From Ricinus communis (taxonomy: Eukaryota; Streptophyta; Magnoliopsida; Malpighiales; Euphorbiaceae): 64,000 bases of DNA. The DNA lies in NCBI RefSeq assembly GCF_019578655.1, contig NC_063256.1, positions 11,222,001 to 11,286,000 of the forward strand. The letters run 5' to 3'. Positions 24,841 through 37,865 of the stretch are shown one piece after another (position 1 is the first letter of the stretch; each line of letters begins with the position of its first letter). The notes under the pieces were generated by a model. It was not told the DNA's origin. It ran no database searches and saw only the letters and a list, made by a program, of their open reading frames with translations. A program made the position numbers and the translations under genes.

Positions 24841-26466
24841 TGATCCAATAATTTATTATTTGCGTACAACGAATGCGGACTAATTCTCTTTTAACTGTAT
24901 CATCGTCACCTTCAGTTGATGGCTGCAAAAGGATAATTCAGTTTTGATAAATTTGATTATTTAATACCATATTAATAGATCTGATTTTATCAAATATTTT
25001 CTATTTATTACAATTTTTTACTATAAAAATGATTTTTAATTTTCAACTCTTTACAGTAAAAAGAAAAAAAATATTAGCTACGTGATTCAATCTTAAATCT
25101 TAAGGTTAAGTTTTTTAATTCTAAGATAAATATTTAATTACAAGTTTTTTTTTTCTTTTATTCTCTCTAAAGTTTTATTGTCGCATTATTTCTTTATAAA
25201 TTATACATTTATATTATTTTATTTTCATTCGTAGTATTCTTTTATGTACATTTTTTTGTTAATTTTTATGATTTTAATAACAGAATTCTATTTTATAAAT
25301 TATATCAAATCAGTTATTGACAAATGAATCAATTTGAAAAAAAAAATACAGTCATGAATTTATAAAAAGAAAAAAATAATTTATATTCTTATATTATATA
25401 AATTAATGAAAACGTACATAAAACTACAACTATTGAAAAGTTAACATTAAGTCTTTTTTATAATATGCAATTAAGGATTAAATTAAAATTTTATTTTTTA
25501 TTATTGTTTAGAGGCGGTAATGAAATAAAAAGTAAACCTGCTAATAGACATAAATTGATTAAAATATATAATATTTATAAATTAAATAAAAATCTTTTGA
25601 AATAGAAAAAATAAAAAAGAAAAGTATTTTGTAATTAATCAAATCTAATGTTTTTATAATTTTAAATGATATTACATATAAATAGAATTTATCTAATACA
25701 AGATTATGATTTTAAAAAGAAAAAAATATATATATTATTTGTTTTACCTGTTAATGTAGGTAACAATATTGGCAATTATAATTTCACTTGTTTATAGTTT
25801 TAACTACACTCCTATTTTTATCTTAAAAAAAATTAGTTTGTAAGAATTTAATCATATTCATCCGATTATCACCATTGTTACATTATCCGTATTTGATAAT
25901 ATGAATTTAAAACTTAACAACTTCTAAATTTGTTCAATGACTCTTTAAACCTAATTTTATTATTTGATAGAGATCAATGACGTTTAAGACCGCGATTTGA
26001 CGGTCAAACATAAATAGAAGTTATTAACTCTAAATTCATAGTATCAAATATATAAAACATAATAATGATGGGTGATCGGAATAAAAATTATTAACTCTTT
26101 ACAAATTGAAACTTTTAAATTGCGGAATTTATTTTCTATCAAAATTTATAATTACATACTTATTTTTTATTTAAAAAGTAACACATATTTAAAATTATAA
26201 AACAGTAAAATTATATGATGCATTTTCAATATTTAATCCAGAATAGAAAACACCAATTTAAAAATAAAAATAAGAGTTAATTTCACAGCATGGTACTAAA
26301 ATTTGAAAATTTCAATTTTCGAAACATTAATAGTGTATTCGATAACTATTTTAAACCATAAATTAATTAATTTATTGAAACGTCGCAGCATCAATAAAAA
26401 ATATTACTGTACCACTGATTAAATTGTGTATGGACCATGAAATAAAATATTGAAGTTTTGGGAACG

Positions 26467-26490
26467 CAAGAAAGAAAGAAAGAAAGAAAG
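26467..26490. repeat. (GAAA)n microsatellite
   Basis: Six tandem GAAA-type units within an A/G-rich stretch. Confidence 0.85.
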
Positions 26491-29400
26491 CGAAAAGGAA
26501 GCAAAAGCATGACGTGCACAATGTTAATAACAATGATGCTTTTTCTTGAGAGTACGAAGTTTATGGCCTACTCAAAAACTCTTCTAATTCCGTGCTGTCT
26601 AATAATAATTTAACGGTAGTTAGTTACCAATCCACGCCTCACGTTTATTGGGTTTTCCTCTTCTCTCTTGTCTAGTCAATTTGGACTCTGCCTCTGCTCA
26701 CTGTCTTCCTCTTCACTCCCATCCACCCATCGTTTTTTTCCTCTCAAATTCTGTGGGGAAAAATTTAAAAGTCAAAATCAGAAAATTAAAAAAAAAAATG
26801 CCAAATATTTTATTCTTTTCTTTGCCCATCTATTTAATATTTTTATAACATTATTTTTTAATTTTAAACTATTAAAAAATACTTCTGTAAAATATTAGAT
26901 GCTGTCGAAAAACGTTTATCAGAAAAATATAACTTTATAAAATTAAAATTTAAAATTTTTTAACATAACTATATATAGTAATCTAAAAAGATATGATGAA
27001 GTAATGAACAGTATTTACTGTAGCTACCCACATAATGAAGTAATTAACCTTATATGTTGGCACAGAAATTTCTCAAAATTTTTAAACCTCCAACTCTTAT
27101 TTAAAAATTAAATAATAATTAGAAAGTAAGAGTTTTAAAGAATTTCCAAACACTTCAAATCTTAATCCACCCTTTTAATGAGTCAAAAAAAAGTCTTCTA
27201 AAGTTTTTATTTATTATTTCTAAATAAAAAATTAATTTAAAAACTCTAATTTATCTTTTAAAACTTTATTTCCATTTATTTATATGGCCTTCTGAAACAC
27301 CCACATCGAGGACCCAAAAAAAAGAAACAAAAGTCATTGCTTTGAGATTCCAAGCAAAGGCGGAAAATGCCGCCTGATTAGGCGGACGCCAGACCAACAA
27401 GAAGAACCCACGTTTTAAAGCCAAGTCTTGTTTTTATTTTGTAATAAAATTCATTTTTCCTGTGCAGTCAAGCACGTTTATTATCATGAATATGGAGGAT
27501 TTATTAATGGAGCCAGACAGCATCTAGAATCAGCAAGTTTAGTCATAATAATAATAATGATATTAATTCTAAAATTTAGTCTCTTCAATAATTTAATTTA
27601 TTGGTTTATCTTTTATTATACTCGGATAATTTTTTTTTTTTTTTTGCTTCGTATTGTTAGCCCTTATCTTGCTCTATCATAATTGGTTCGAGTCAATGAG
27701 ATCCTTTGAGTAAGTAGGTTGAATTCTTAGGCTTGTACCATAATAATTGTTTAGTTGGTCCTACCAATTAGTTTTCTTCTTTGTCCCAATTCCTTGATGT
27801 AGAACTTCAGCATCTTGTTCCTGCATTCTGCTTCATAATTATAGGATTAGGCCTTTAATTCGAACGTAAATAACAAAAGTACTATCAACCTCTCTCAATT
27901 AATTCTTTTTCCTCATATATATATATATAATTTATTTAGAGCGTGTCGGATATGATTTCTATTTTCTAATAATTGATAAACTTTTCAATTCTAAATATAT
28001 ATAATTATTTGTATGGCTTATGAGATAAAATATAATAATAACCACGACAATCTATATAACTGAACTTGATATTATTTGTATGGAATCCTAATAAACATTG
28101 ATTGACCAATTGGGGTTGATTTAATTAATAGTTTAAAATATAGTTCATTACTATAAAGTCTCTAAAGTTAGTTCATAACTATAATTGCATCCCTTTTTGT
28201 AACTTCTGTTTGACAATCGAATTAATTAGTCTTTGAATTTGTAGGCTTGTTAGTTGTGCAGTTCCTCCATTAATTTTTATGTGTTAATCAACATATTTAA
28301 GGGACTTAATTAATAAAAAATAATTGTTTAATTACTTAATAAGTCTAAATGCAGTTTAAATCATAGATTTTTTAAGATCTTTTTATAATTTTAATACCAC
28401 TTTTCAATTTTATTACATTTCGGTGAAATGACACCAGCATGTTAGATGGAGCTCTTGCTTGCGCGACAATATGTCCAAAATTAAATGATACAATCATATT
28501 TACTTCATTTTAAATGTGTTTTACATTTATAATTAGATTGAGATTTTCTTATGTTTAAATTCTACGTATCCAATTTGAAATCAAACAATTAAAATTTATA
28601 ATTTATAATTTATAAAAATAAATATATTTTATTAAATAATAAATTTCAATTATTGATTTTGAATAAATAGACAGAGATTATACAAATACAATTTATTATG
28701 TTGAATTTGAATACCGGAGAATCATAATCCAATTTAATTCGTAACAGCGATTTTGGATCTTCTTTTTTCAACAAGCCATAACAAAAGCCATCAGCAATCC
28801 CATCGTTAAAACCACAGTCCTCACCACATCATCAAAGCCATAACCACCAAAATCTCTATTGATTGAGAAACAAAAAAATGTTATCAATTCTAAACAACAT
28901 CAAATCAACAAAAAGAAGTAAAAAAGAAATTGAAAGATGAACAGAAAGAAACATTATCAATCTTAACCAGCATCAATTCAACATAAGGAACTACAGAAAC
29001 TGGAAAGATGAACAAAAAGGGAAAGAAAACAGGAAGATCTTAGTGGGGTTCTTTTTCTTAAACTCAAAATGATTCCTTTTCTTTTCTTTTTTTAAAAAGG
29101 AAGAAATTAAAATAATATAAATGAAAAGCAACAAATAATAAAATTTATTAGTAAATTGAAATGATTTTTTTATTTAACTAAATACAATGTAAGAACAAAA
29201 ATGACATAAAGACAATGAAAATAGAAATGCATAATGTATCATCATGATATTATCGTCATATAATTACATCATCATAACTGGGGGGATTACAACCTTTTAC
29301 TGTCTGGCTTCTGCCTTTCTTTACCACCAGACTAAAATTTCATTACCAAAATTTATTTATATGAATTAGTAATTTCTCTTTTTATTCATTAATCTAGAAT

Positions 29401-30185
29401 ATATCGAGTAATATTTCTATAAAAAATAAAATATTTTTTAAATAATTTTAATATAATTATATATTTAAAATTTTAATTTAAAATTTTAATTAAACTAAAA
29501 TAGACTTCTATCATCTCATCTCATCTCCTTCCCGGTGGATTGAATGACCGTATTTACACTCATGCTAAAATAGAGAAAAAGAAAAAGAAAAAGAAAAGTA
29601 CTATTAACCGCAAATTGAAACTTAAATTATTCCGGCAGGTAGTTAAAATATAATCTGAATACAAGTGTTTTTTTAATAGTTGCTGCATCAGTACCAAAAA
29701 GAGCACTATTTGCTTAATTTGTTGGCTAATTCTTACCTACACCTATAATATATAAGTAACACTGATTTGTATTTTAGTACTACGTAATCCGCATATATTT
29801 AATTATTAACACAATAAATATCGTCAATCATTTATCGATTCAATATATAAATAGAAACATATATTTAAACTGGATAAAAATTTCAAATTTATATATTTAA
29901 ATTTTTTTTAAGTATAGTCAATCTATCGTGTCATTCAAAGACTAAACAAATTATACAGTGACATATGGTCTACGAATGACTCGCTAGATTGAAGTTATCT
30001 AAAAATTTCTCCCCAACACTTAATTAATTTAAGATATATGCATATAGTCTTGAAGGAAGTTGAGTGGAAATTCCATTGTGTTTACTTCTACAAGCTACTT
30101 CTTTTGAAAAATTGTACATTCAAATACAGTAATATATTGTAGGTGAAAAAGCCTTTTGAGTTTTGTTTCTTTCTCTGTCTCTATG

Positions 30186-30193
30186 TATATATA
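30186..30193 (+). promoter_or_regulatory. Candidate TATA box of the MYB gene
   Basis: TATATATA lies ~113 bases upstream of the MYB start codon, at a distance that gives a short 5'UTR. It follows a CT-rich stretch. TATA-like strings are common in this AT-rich DNA, so the call is positional only. Confidence 0.4.
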
Positions 30194-30305
30194 CATCTAA
30201 CGAATCAGGGCCTGCTCGTTGCTTGCTTCATCTTAGCAGCTTTCGAAGACTTCATATTCATATGTATGCTCATCCATCTCAGTTTCAGTCAATTACATCA
30301 ATATT

Positions 30306-31579
30306 ATGTCATCCTTAAGCAAAAGCAGAGTAAGCAACAACAACTCTGATGAAGCTGATGCTCCTGATGATCATCATGAGCTTAGAAGAGGGCCATGGAC
30401 ACTTGAAGAAGATACCCTCCTAGTTCACTGCATTGCTAGTCATGGCGAAGGCCGATGGAATTTGCTTGCGAAACGTGCAGGTATTTATGCGTTCTCACTT
30501 TGGAGACAAGTTGTTAATCTTGTACTGCTGACTTTGATCATTTCGTTTTTTTAACTTTTTTAATTGGCTTCAGGATTACGTAGAACCGGCAAGAGTTGCA
30601 GACTGAGATGGCTAAATTATCTAAAACCAGATGTTAAGCGCGGTAACCTTACTCCACAGGAACAGCTTTTGATTCTTGATCTTCATTCTAAGTTGGGTAA
30701 CAGGTAAGGATTTTTACTTTGTCATTCAAGTTGAGCCCACCATCTTAACATTATGTGCAGTGACATCATTTGATTCTGATCCTATTCCCCTGAAATATAA
30801 AACATTCTTTTTCACTGTATTAGTTTTTTAAAGGAATAGTTATATTGATATGGTAATTATGTGAATATAGGTGGTCGAAAATTGCACAGCATTTACCAGG
30901 AAGAACAGATAATGAAATCAAGAACTATTGGAGAACCCGGGTGCAGAAACAAGCAAGGCATCTTAAGATAGATGCCAATAGCACAGCTTTTCAAGAAATA
31001 GTTAGGTGTTTTTGGATACCAAGATTGCTTCAAAAGATAGAAGGATCAACTTCTTCTCCTTCTTGTTCTTGTTCTTCTTCATTTTCATCATCATCATCAG
31101 CAGCTGTCTTATCCCAAAACTCAGCAGTTTCTCAGCCTGTTGATTGCAGTCATGTTCATAATTTACCATTGACACCGCCATCACTGCCGCCCCTGCCGCG
31201 ACAAGAAATTTCAGGTCAAGGGAAGTTAATCGAGATACACAATTTGGAGGGTCGTCCCGAGCATAATTCAGACTCAGAGCAGGGCTCGACTTCATGCATA
31301 TCTTCTTCAACAGAATCAATGAATATCTCCCAGATTTCTCAATTATCAGAATACCAGCAAACAAGTCCTTTTCAAGGAATGAGTCACGATGCCAATAGTA
31401 ATTACAGCAACTATGTTAAGGACTGTTATTACGTTGACAGCAGCGGCTGTAACATGGAAACAGCGAACCTGGCAACCCTGTCACTATCTGGAGGATTTCA
31501 GAATCCGGCTGGTGATTGGGTTGGATGTGATTTTGGAGATAACTACATGTGGAGCGTGGATGAATTAATGGCACTTTAG
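30306..31579 (+). CDS. R2R3-MYB transcription factor, subgroup 20 (MYB62/MYB116-like, 337 aa)
   Basis: Exons are 30306-30480, 30574-30703 and 30871-31579; the two introns sit at the conserved R2R3-MYB positions (within R2 and within R3). R2 starts at ~residue 28 ('[10 protein letters not shown]') with its regularly spaced Trp residues. R3 runs from ~81 to 131 ('RGNLTPQEQ...[25 protein letters not shown]'). '[11 protein letters not shown]' follows, and then 'WIPRL' at 150-154, the subgroup 20 signature. The C-terminal half is Ser-rich and acidic, ending in 'WSVDELMAL', a likely activation region. Subgroup 20 (MYB2, 62, 78, 108, 112, 116) acts in the nucleus in stress, phosphate/gibberellin and senescence responses. 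Which member is orthologous is uncertain; R3 and the WIPRL region look most like MYB62/116. Confidence 0.93.
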
Positions 31580-31716
31580 GAACTTGCCAAGAAAAGGAAA
31601 CTTATGGTCTTCTCTTTTTCTTTCTTTTCTTTTCTTTTTGGAGATGATGCAACCAACAGTTCATCAATTATATGAAGCTTTTAGCTTTTAGGATCAAATT
31701 AATTGTGTGATTGTGT

Positions 31717-31722
31717 AATAAA
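31717..31722 (+). terminator. Candidate polyadenylation signal of the MYB gene
   Basis: AATAAA, 138 bases after the MYB stop codon and within a U-rich context (TTGTGTAATAAAG). It is a plausible near-upstream element. Confidence 0.4.
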
Positions 31723-31749
31723 GATGAGCAAATTGTTAATTCTCTACCA

Positions 31750-33240
31750 TCGAAACCAAATTATCAACTGTGGATTCCAAGCTTATGCATGAACATAACC
31801 TTTTCTTTCCTTTTGGTACGTACACAAACTTGTACAATTTGCAGAAAGTTAATTTTTATTTAGACCATGTTCAAGTGTACCCATGTGAATCCAGTCTATA
31901 CTTGCAACTTAATAAGATAAGTAGATGACAGAACAGAACAGAAAAAAAAAAATGTAAATTTAGCCCAAAGAAAAAGGGAAAAGAAAAAAGAAAAACAGTA
32001 TGAAACAATTATATTTAAGATATATATGCATATATTTCAATCATTGATATTGTCAGAGAAGTGGGGTGGTGGAGAAGTTTGAAGGGCATAAAATAAAATC
32101 ATTTGATTCTTGAACATGTTGTTAGAGGATGAGATATGAAGTCAATATATTTGACACAGACAAAGAGCTGCTCTTGTTCTTCTTCTGCTGCTGCTGCTTT
32201 AGATTTTCCATTTATTGTTCAATTTTCAAAGCCACTAGTTTAAAATATTGATTTCTTATTGTAGTGATTTTGTTTAAAAAAGAAAAAGAAAATAAAATCA
32301 ACCCCCATGATACCCACCAGCAAAAATGAGCCAACTCTAGGAAGCACAAATTTCTCAAATATTTATGCTTCTTCAGACTTTCAAGTTTGAAAGGAATACC
32401 AGCCAACCAATAAATTAAACCATATGAATATCTGATTGAACTGATGGAGAATTCTTTGTGATTATCTTCTAATCTGATTCCTCTTGTTGAAAATTACAGT
32501 ATACATATTGAATTAGCCAACTCAGTCACCAACCCATCTTTCATCTTCTTATTCCCATAAAATTATACTTTCTTTTCCTTTTCTTTAAGATACCGACCTG
32601 AATAATCTCAAATTGATCAACTACATCAGTGAAGATGATAAATTATTGCTTTCTTTTTTACTTTCAATGTGAATATTCTTTTTTCTTTTAGTTAAACCAC
32701 TAAATTTTTTCAGGAAGTGATTTGTTGATTATATAAATTATGTGTCTAATATTGATTATTTAATTAACAATTAAATATAAAATTTGATAATGTTATCAAG
32801 AAAATATATAATTAGATAATAAATTAACTATATATAAAAAAATTACTGAAAAGCTCTTATCAACCTCGTATTGATGTATTAATAATATATTAATTATGTT
32901 TAAAAATATTCAAATTATATTTTATAAGAAATTATATTATTAATTAGTAATAGGTTCGTGTTATGTATATAAATTTAGGATATTTTAGTACTTTTATGGT
33001 ATGTTTTAAATACATAATATGAAGAAATGCTTATTACCTCACTTTACTTTTATTGTCTAATCTTAGGTGTTAATAAAAAGAAAATATGAGCTAAATACTC
33101 ATAAATAGACTTTAAAAAGTTATTATTGCCAAGACTTAGAATTAAAGACGCGTGGACTACTAATTTTACAGGCCTAGCCGAATATTTCAAGACCCAAGAG
33201 GAAAATTAATTAAATTTTTTATGTAATTATAGACCATTAT
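31750..33240. other. Intergenic DNA downstream of the MYB gene
   Basis: Moderately AT-rich, with CT- and A-rich runs, and no supported gene. The small open frames in 32.2-32.4 kb look like chance. Confidence 0.6.
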
Positions 33241-33242
33241 TA

Positions 33243-33250
33243 GTTATTTA
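33243..33250. repeat. hAT target-site duplication, left
   Basis: GTTATTTA, identical to 34700-34707 on the other side of the element. Confidence 0.8.
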
Positions 33251-34699
33251 TAGGGTTGAGCACAGATCGGTCCAATTCAATTATCTATAAATCACTAGTA
33301 CCACACCAAATCTCGGTTCTTTTAAAGTTGAAGGTACCAATACCATACCAAACATAAAAGAATCCGTATCATATTGTACCAATTTTTACGGTTAAATACA
33401 GTTCGGTTCGGTGCTATTTTCGGTTCTAAAAAATTTTAAAAATACAACTTTAATCTCATCCTTAATCAAATATATTTAGAGAAAATATGATTACCAACCT
33501 AAAGAAAGTAACATGAAAATCTGAATTAGAATTGCAATCACATTCTTGAACAACATGTTTTCCATTCAATCACTTGTAAATATAATAATTCCTTCAATGT
33601 TCAAATATAAATCATTAAAATATATGTTACTGCTAGCATAAAGATATTTTGCAAATGACAATCATTAAAATAAAATATTTTTCGTAGTTGCACCCAACAA
33701 TCTACCCAGCAAAAATAAAAGTAAAAAAGTAAAAAAATAAAATAAAAAAATACCCTAGACTGAGCAATGGCGGCACAGTTATGGAAAGAGAGAGCGCTAA
33801 AGAGAAAGACGTTTACGCAAGCCAATTCTTGCTTATGCCTTTCTGTGAGCCAATTATGTGTGGCACTAAAGAGGAAGACGTCTAGTCGAGCCAATTTTTT
33901 CCTTCTTCCTTTTGATTTTCTGTTCAAAAATTTGCCTTAAGGATTTTGTCTTTATGAATTGAAAACTGAGAGGTGTGGCGGTGTGTTCTAAATAGGAAGA
34001 CGTCTACGCGAGTCAATTTCTTCCTTCTTCCTTTTGATTTTCTGTCCAGAAATTTGCCTTAGGGATTTTGTCTTTCTGTTGTAAAATGGGAGGTGCGGCG
34101 GTGTGTTCTAAACAGGAAGACAGTGTGTTCAAATTATTAGATGTAGGCTTGTAGTATGTGGTAAGAAAATGTATTAAGATTAAGTTAGTAGATAGTAAAT
34201 TATAATTATTAGAGTAATGTATATTAGTATCAATATACTATATGATATATTAATATATAACTTATATTTTTTTATAGAGTATAAAGTACATTATAATATT
34301 ATAGTTACTTTTAATATGTAGTATTTTTTTCTTATTTCGATAATAATTGTTTGAATTATATAAAATGATAACTATAAAATAATTTTTTTATATAGTATAA
34401 AGTATTTTATAATATTATAGTTATTTTTAATAGGTATTATTTATATAATATAAATAATTATTAATAAATATATGTAAAAAATTCAGTTCTACGGTTTGGT
34501 CCGGATAAGTACAAGACGGATCGGTTCTAGTACGGTTATGGTACGGTTTTTACTAAAGAACCAGTACCATACCGTAATAGTAAAAAAATTTGGATCAGTT
34601 CAATTTGGTTATAAAAAATTTCGGTTATTTTGATTATGGTATTTTTCGGTACGGTTATTCGGTTCGGGCGGGAACCACCGAAATCCATGCTCAGCCTTA
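33251..34699. mobile_element. Non-autonomous hAT-superfamily transposon, 1.45 kb
   Basis: The terminal inverted repeats are TAGGGTTGAGCAC at 33251 and, reverse-complemented, TAAGGCTGAGCAT ending at 34699. They are flanked by a perfect 8-bp duplication GTTATTTA (33243-33250 and 34700-34707). Eight-base duplications and (T/C)A-G-rich termini define hAT elements. Subterminal regions carry repeated 'cggttcggt'/'ggtac' motifs on both sides, possible transposase binding sites. Inside, ~121-bp tandem units begin near 33873 and 33995 (with a partial one before and a 'ggaagac' start at 34115). No transposase is encoded. Confidence 0.85.
33873..34120 (+). repeat. Tandem repeat of ~121 bp inside the hAT element
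   Basis: Two near-identical units contain 'ccttcttccttttgattttc' and 'ggtgtgttctaaa' and start with 'ggaagacgtct'. A partial unit precedes them from ~33795. Confidence 0.75.
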
Positions 34700-36764
34700 G
34701 TTATTTACTTAAGTTATGATAGTTAAGAGTTGTAGGAATAAATCTTAAAAGTTTTATACTTTGAAGAGGACTCTGCAAAAGGAATCTCTATAAGTAGTAG
34801 AGACAAATTACATAACAAAGTGATACACATATTTAGTTTGCATCTGTCAATTATACCTCTTTCTGCAATTCTCTATGGTTCATCTCCTATAAACATTTTA
34901 GTTTTAGTTTTCATTGTTCATTTAAGATCTAAGAAGTTTTTCAAAAAGTGGAGAGTGATGATCAATCATCTTCCTACTTGAAAAATTCTTGATTTAAAAT
35001 GAGCTTTTACTTTTTATGTCTTTTTATTTAATTACAATGACTATTGGATTAATATGTGAGGCTAGTTTCATAAGTATTTAGTTAAATTCTTTTACTATGT
35101 ATGAACTTTATTATTTATTTATTTATTAGATGCCATATTATTTATAAAATTATAAATCAACGATGATTAGAGTTAAAATATATATAAAATTATATAAAAA
35201 ATAATAAAAAAATATTAATATATACATGAAAGATATTAAAAAAAATAAAATATATGGTATCTATTTGATACAAAAAAAAAAATTCGTCACTCAACAAGAT
35301 AATTTTTTAGAATTTACCCTTAATATTAATATACTAATTTTTTTAAGATAAGATATCATTTTAATTCAAATAAGTTATTTACTATTTAAAGCTATATTTA
35401 TAATTTATCATCAAAATTTCAATAATTTAGAATATAGTATCTTTAAGATAAGAAGTAATTATATAAAATTAATTTTAATTATGATATGAATTTGAGTAGA
35501 ATAAAAAAAATAAAAAGTAAAAAAAATAACATTCGTTACTCAATGGAATCATTTTTTTTTTCTATCTTGTCAAGTATAGTAGTAAAAGAAATGAATATTT
35601 TTGTTACTATTTTGATCTTTTTTTATACCAAATTTTTTAAATTATAATAGTTATATTTTTAATTATTAGTTTTAATCAATAGTAGACATGTAATTTGAAA
35701 CTTCTAATGAGTTTATATAATAAAGTAGTCACATTTTTATGGAAAATATTATCCAGTAAGAGTTTCTACTTTTAATTGTTAATAATTTTCACATTAATAT
35801 TGTCAACTCAACTCATGTTGAGGTGACACTTAAATTTGAGGATGACAATAACATCATACTAATTTCATTCAACTTGCCACAATCTAAGTTTGCATCCTAC
35901 GGTGGCATTGTTGACTAATTTAGTCGAAAATGAGTAATAAATAAATATGAACATATAAATTCCTTAAATTAATTTTAAATAGTTTTTGAACGATCCAATA
36001 TTATATATTTCATTTCAATGTTAATTTTTTTTAAGAGAATTAATTTTGATAATATTAAATTGAAAATTACTAACTATTTAAAATATTGATTATTATTTTA
36101 TTCAAGCTAACAACCTTACTTTCTCAAAACTCTTATATTGTAAGATTAAAAGATAATCATCACATGTTCAATTGTTTGGCAATCAGAAGAAGAATAAAGT
36201 CGGTTAACTAATATTGACTGGGAAGATTAAACAGCGATTGCCATATTGGCGCCATCATAAATGAATTGACATCTTTCTTTTCTAATAAATGAATACATTA
36301 CAACAGTCCAATTTTGTAGCAGAAAAGTGATTTAAGGAATTGGAAAAGAGAGCCATGACCACGTCAAGAACCCTAAAGATTCTAATTACTAGTTGACTGG
36401 TCAGGGAACTCATCACCACCATATATATTAAGAATAACTCCAACCATGCTGTAAAAGCAAAAAAAGATTCTAGAAAGAATTTGACCATTCTATTTACTAA
36501 AACTTGGATCCATTGTATGTTTGCTGCTACTGATACATGCCATGGAAAAGTAATTAAAGAGACTGTCCTTGATTATCTTTTTTTGCAAGTCTTTAAAGTA
36601 CTTGATTAGCACTGTGTTTAACACTGCATTCAAAATAGATCTCTTTCAAATTTGAGTTTAGAGTTATTTAACTATGATTAACTCTGTCGGTAGTTTATGA
36701 CTTACGTAAGTGTAAGAAGCCGACTGTCTCTGTCGTATAATTATCATAAAATTTGAAATGAATC

Positions 36765-37132
36765 ATGAGAAAGCCCACTAAAGGAGTAATCAGAGGTGGG
36801 GTGGGTGTACATTACAGCTTAAAGACAGCTCAAACAGGAGGCGCAGATCTGAAAAAGCAAGCACACACTGTATATCCATATCCATCTGATGCTTATGCAG
36901 GTTTGTTCTACAAAACTGAAGGCTTCAAAAGGGTATTTGGACGTGTGATATGAAAATCATGTCAAGGGTCAGTGTCATTGTTTGGATGCGTAAAGGGACT
37001 GAACTCTCTTTCTGTTTTTTCCCCACGAGATGGTATGGCGAGAATGATAATGCCCAGATTCACGTTTTTGCCTGGGATGATTTGAGAAAAGATGCTTTTC
37101 CCATGTGGACAAACAGATGGTCACCCTCATAA
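36765..37132 (+). other. Two adjoining orphan open frames, function unknown
   Basis: Frames 36765-36953 (62 aa, 'MRKPTKGVIRGGVGVHYS...') and 36950-37132 (60 aa, '...RWYGENDNAQIHVFAWDD') overlap by four bases (ATGA) in an island much less AT-rich than its surroundings. I recognise no domain on either strand. The overlap could reflect one ancestral frame broken by a frameshift, or a non-coding transcript. No splice structure is convincing. Confidence 0.2.
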
Positions 37133-37572
37133 TTCACAGTGCGTCGTGAAAAACAACGTTCTTTTCTTCTTTATTTTTTGGAAATTTTTATTCTTCCAAA
37201 TTTTGGTTGAAGTTCTTTAACAATTTAATAATGGCAGAAAACGACAGCGTGACACGGATTAGAATTTTTTTTCTTCTCAAATTTGGATAAATGTGACATG
37301 TCATATTTGAGTGATCCCATTTGTTAAATTTGAAATGAATGGTTCGGATGTTATTATCTTATAACTGCCCATTCACTCTTGAGAATTTAAGATTTTATTT
37401 TTGGTTAATTCACAATGGTTAATTTCTGATTTACTGACTGAGATTGTTAGAATACCATATATAATTATTTGCCCTGACTTGAGAGGATTCTAATTATATG
37501 ATTATATCTCATAATCACATCATAATATATATAAAAATATGAATCAAATAAATCTATTAAAATGTCCCGCTT

Positions 37573-37865
37573 AAATTTATTAATAAATAATTCATTGAGT
37601 ATATCTAATTATAAAAGTCTAATTCTTTTAGAAGTTTGTCGTTTAATTAATTGTATTAATATAATTATTTATTTAAATTTATTAGTAAATAATATTAATA
37701 ATTCATTGAGTAAAATATCTAACTATAAAAGTTTTAACCCTTTTAGAAATTTTAATATATAAAAGTACGAAGAAAAAGACTAAACAAATTTACTGAAACA
37801 TTATGACAGGTTGTTTTTATATATATCAAACTATAAATTTTAACTCTATTAGAAGTTTTAGTATC
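37573..37865 (+). repeat. Degenerate tandem repeat, ~105-bp unit
   Basis: A block with 'aaataattcattgagta', 'ctataaaagt' and 'ttttagaa' occurs at 37573 and 37675, with a third partial version around 37815-37865. Confidence 0.6.

Larger units (their letters stand above)
22481..30140. other. AT-rich intergenic DNA upstream of the MYB gene
   Basis: No complete gene is seen. It holds the inverted-repeat element at 23331-24248, an exon-like GC-richer patch at 24625-24840, a (GAAA)n tract at 26467, and a small GC-richer patch at 27340-27430. At 28740-29050 short A-rich direct repeats carry 'gaaagatgaaca'. The rest is low-complexity AT DNA. Confidence 0.6.

Noticed and set aside
31002..31364. 120-aa minus-strand frame
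   Set aside because: Antisense shadow of MYB exon 3.
34780..35110. Possible LTR or retrotransposon leader downstream of the hAT element
   Set aside because: No paired copy, TG..CA ends, primer-binding site or polypurine tract could be found.
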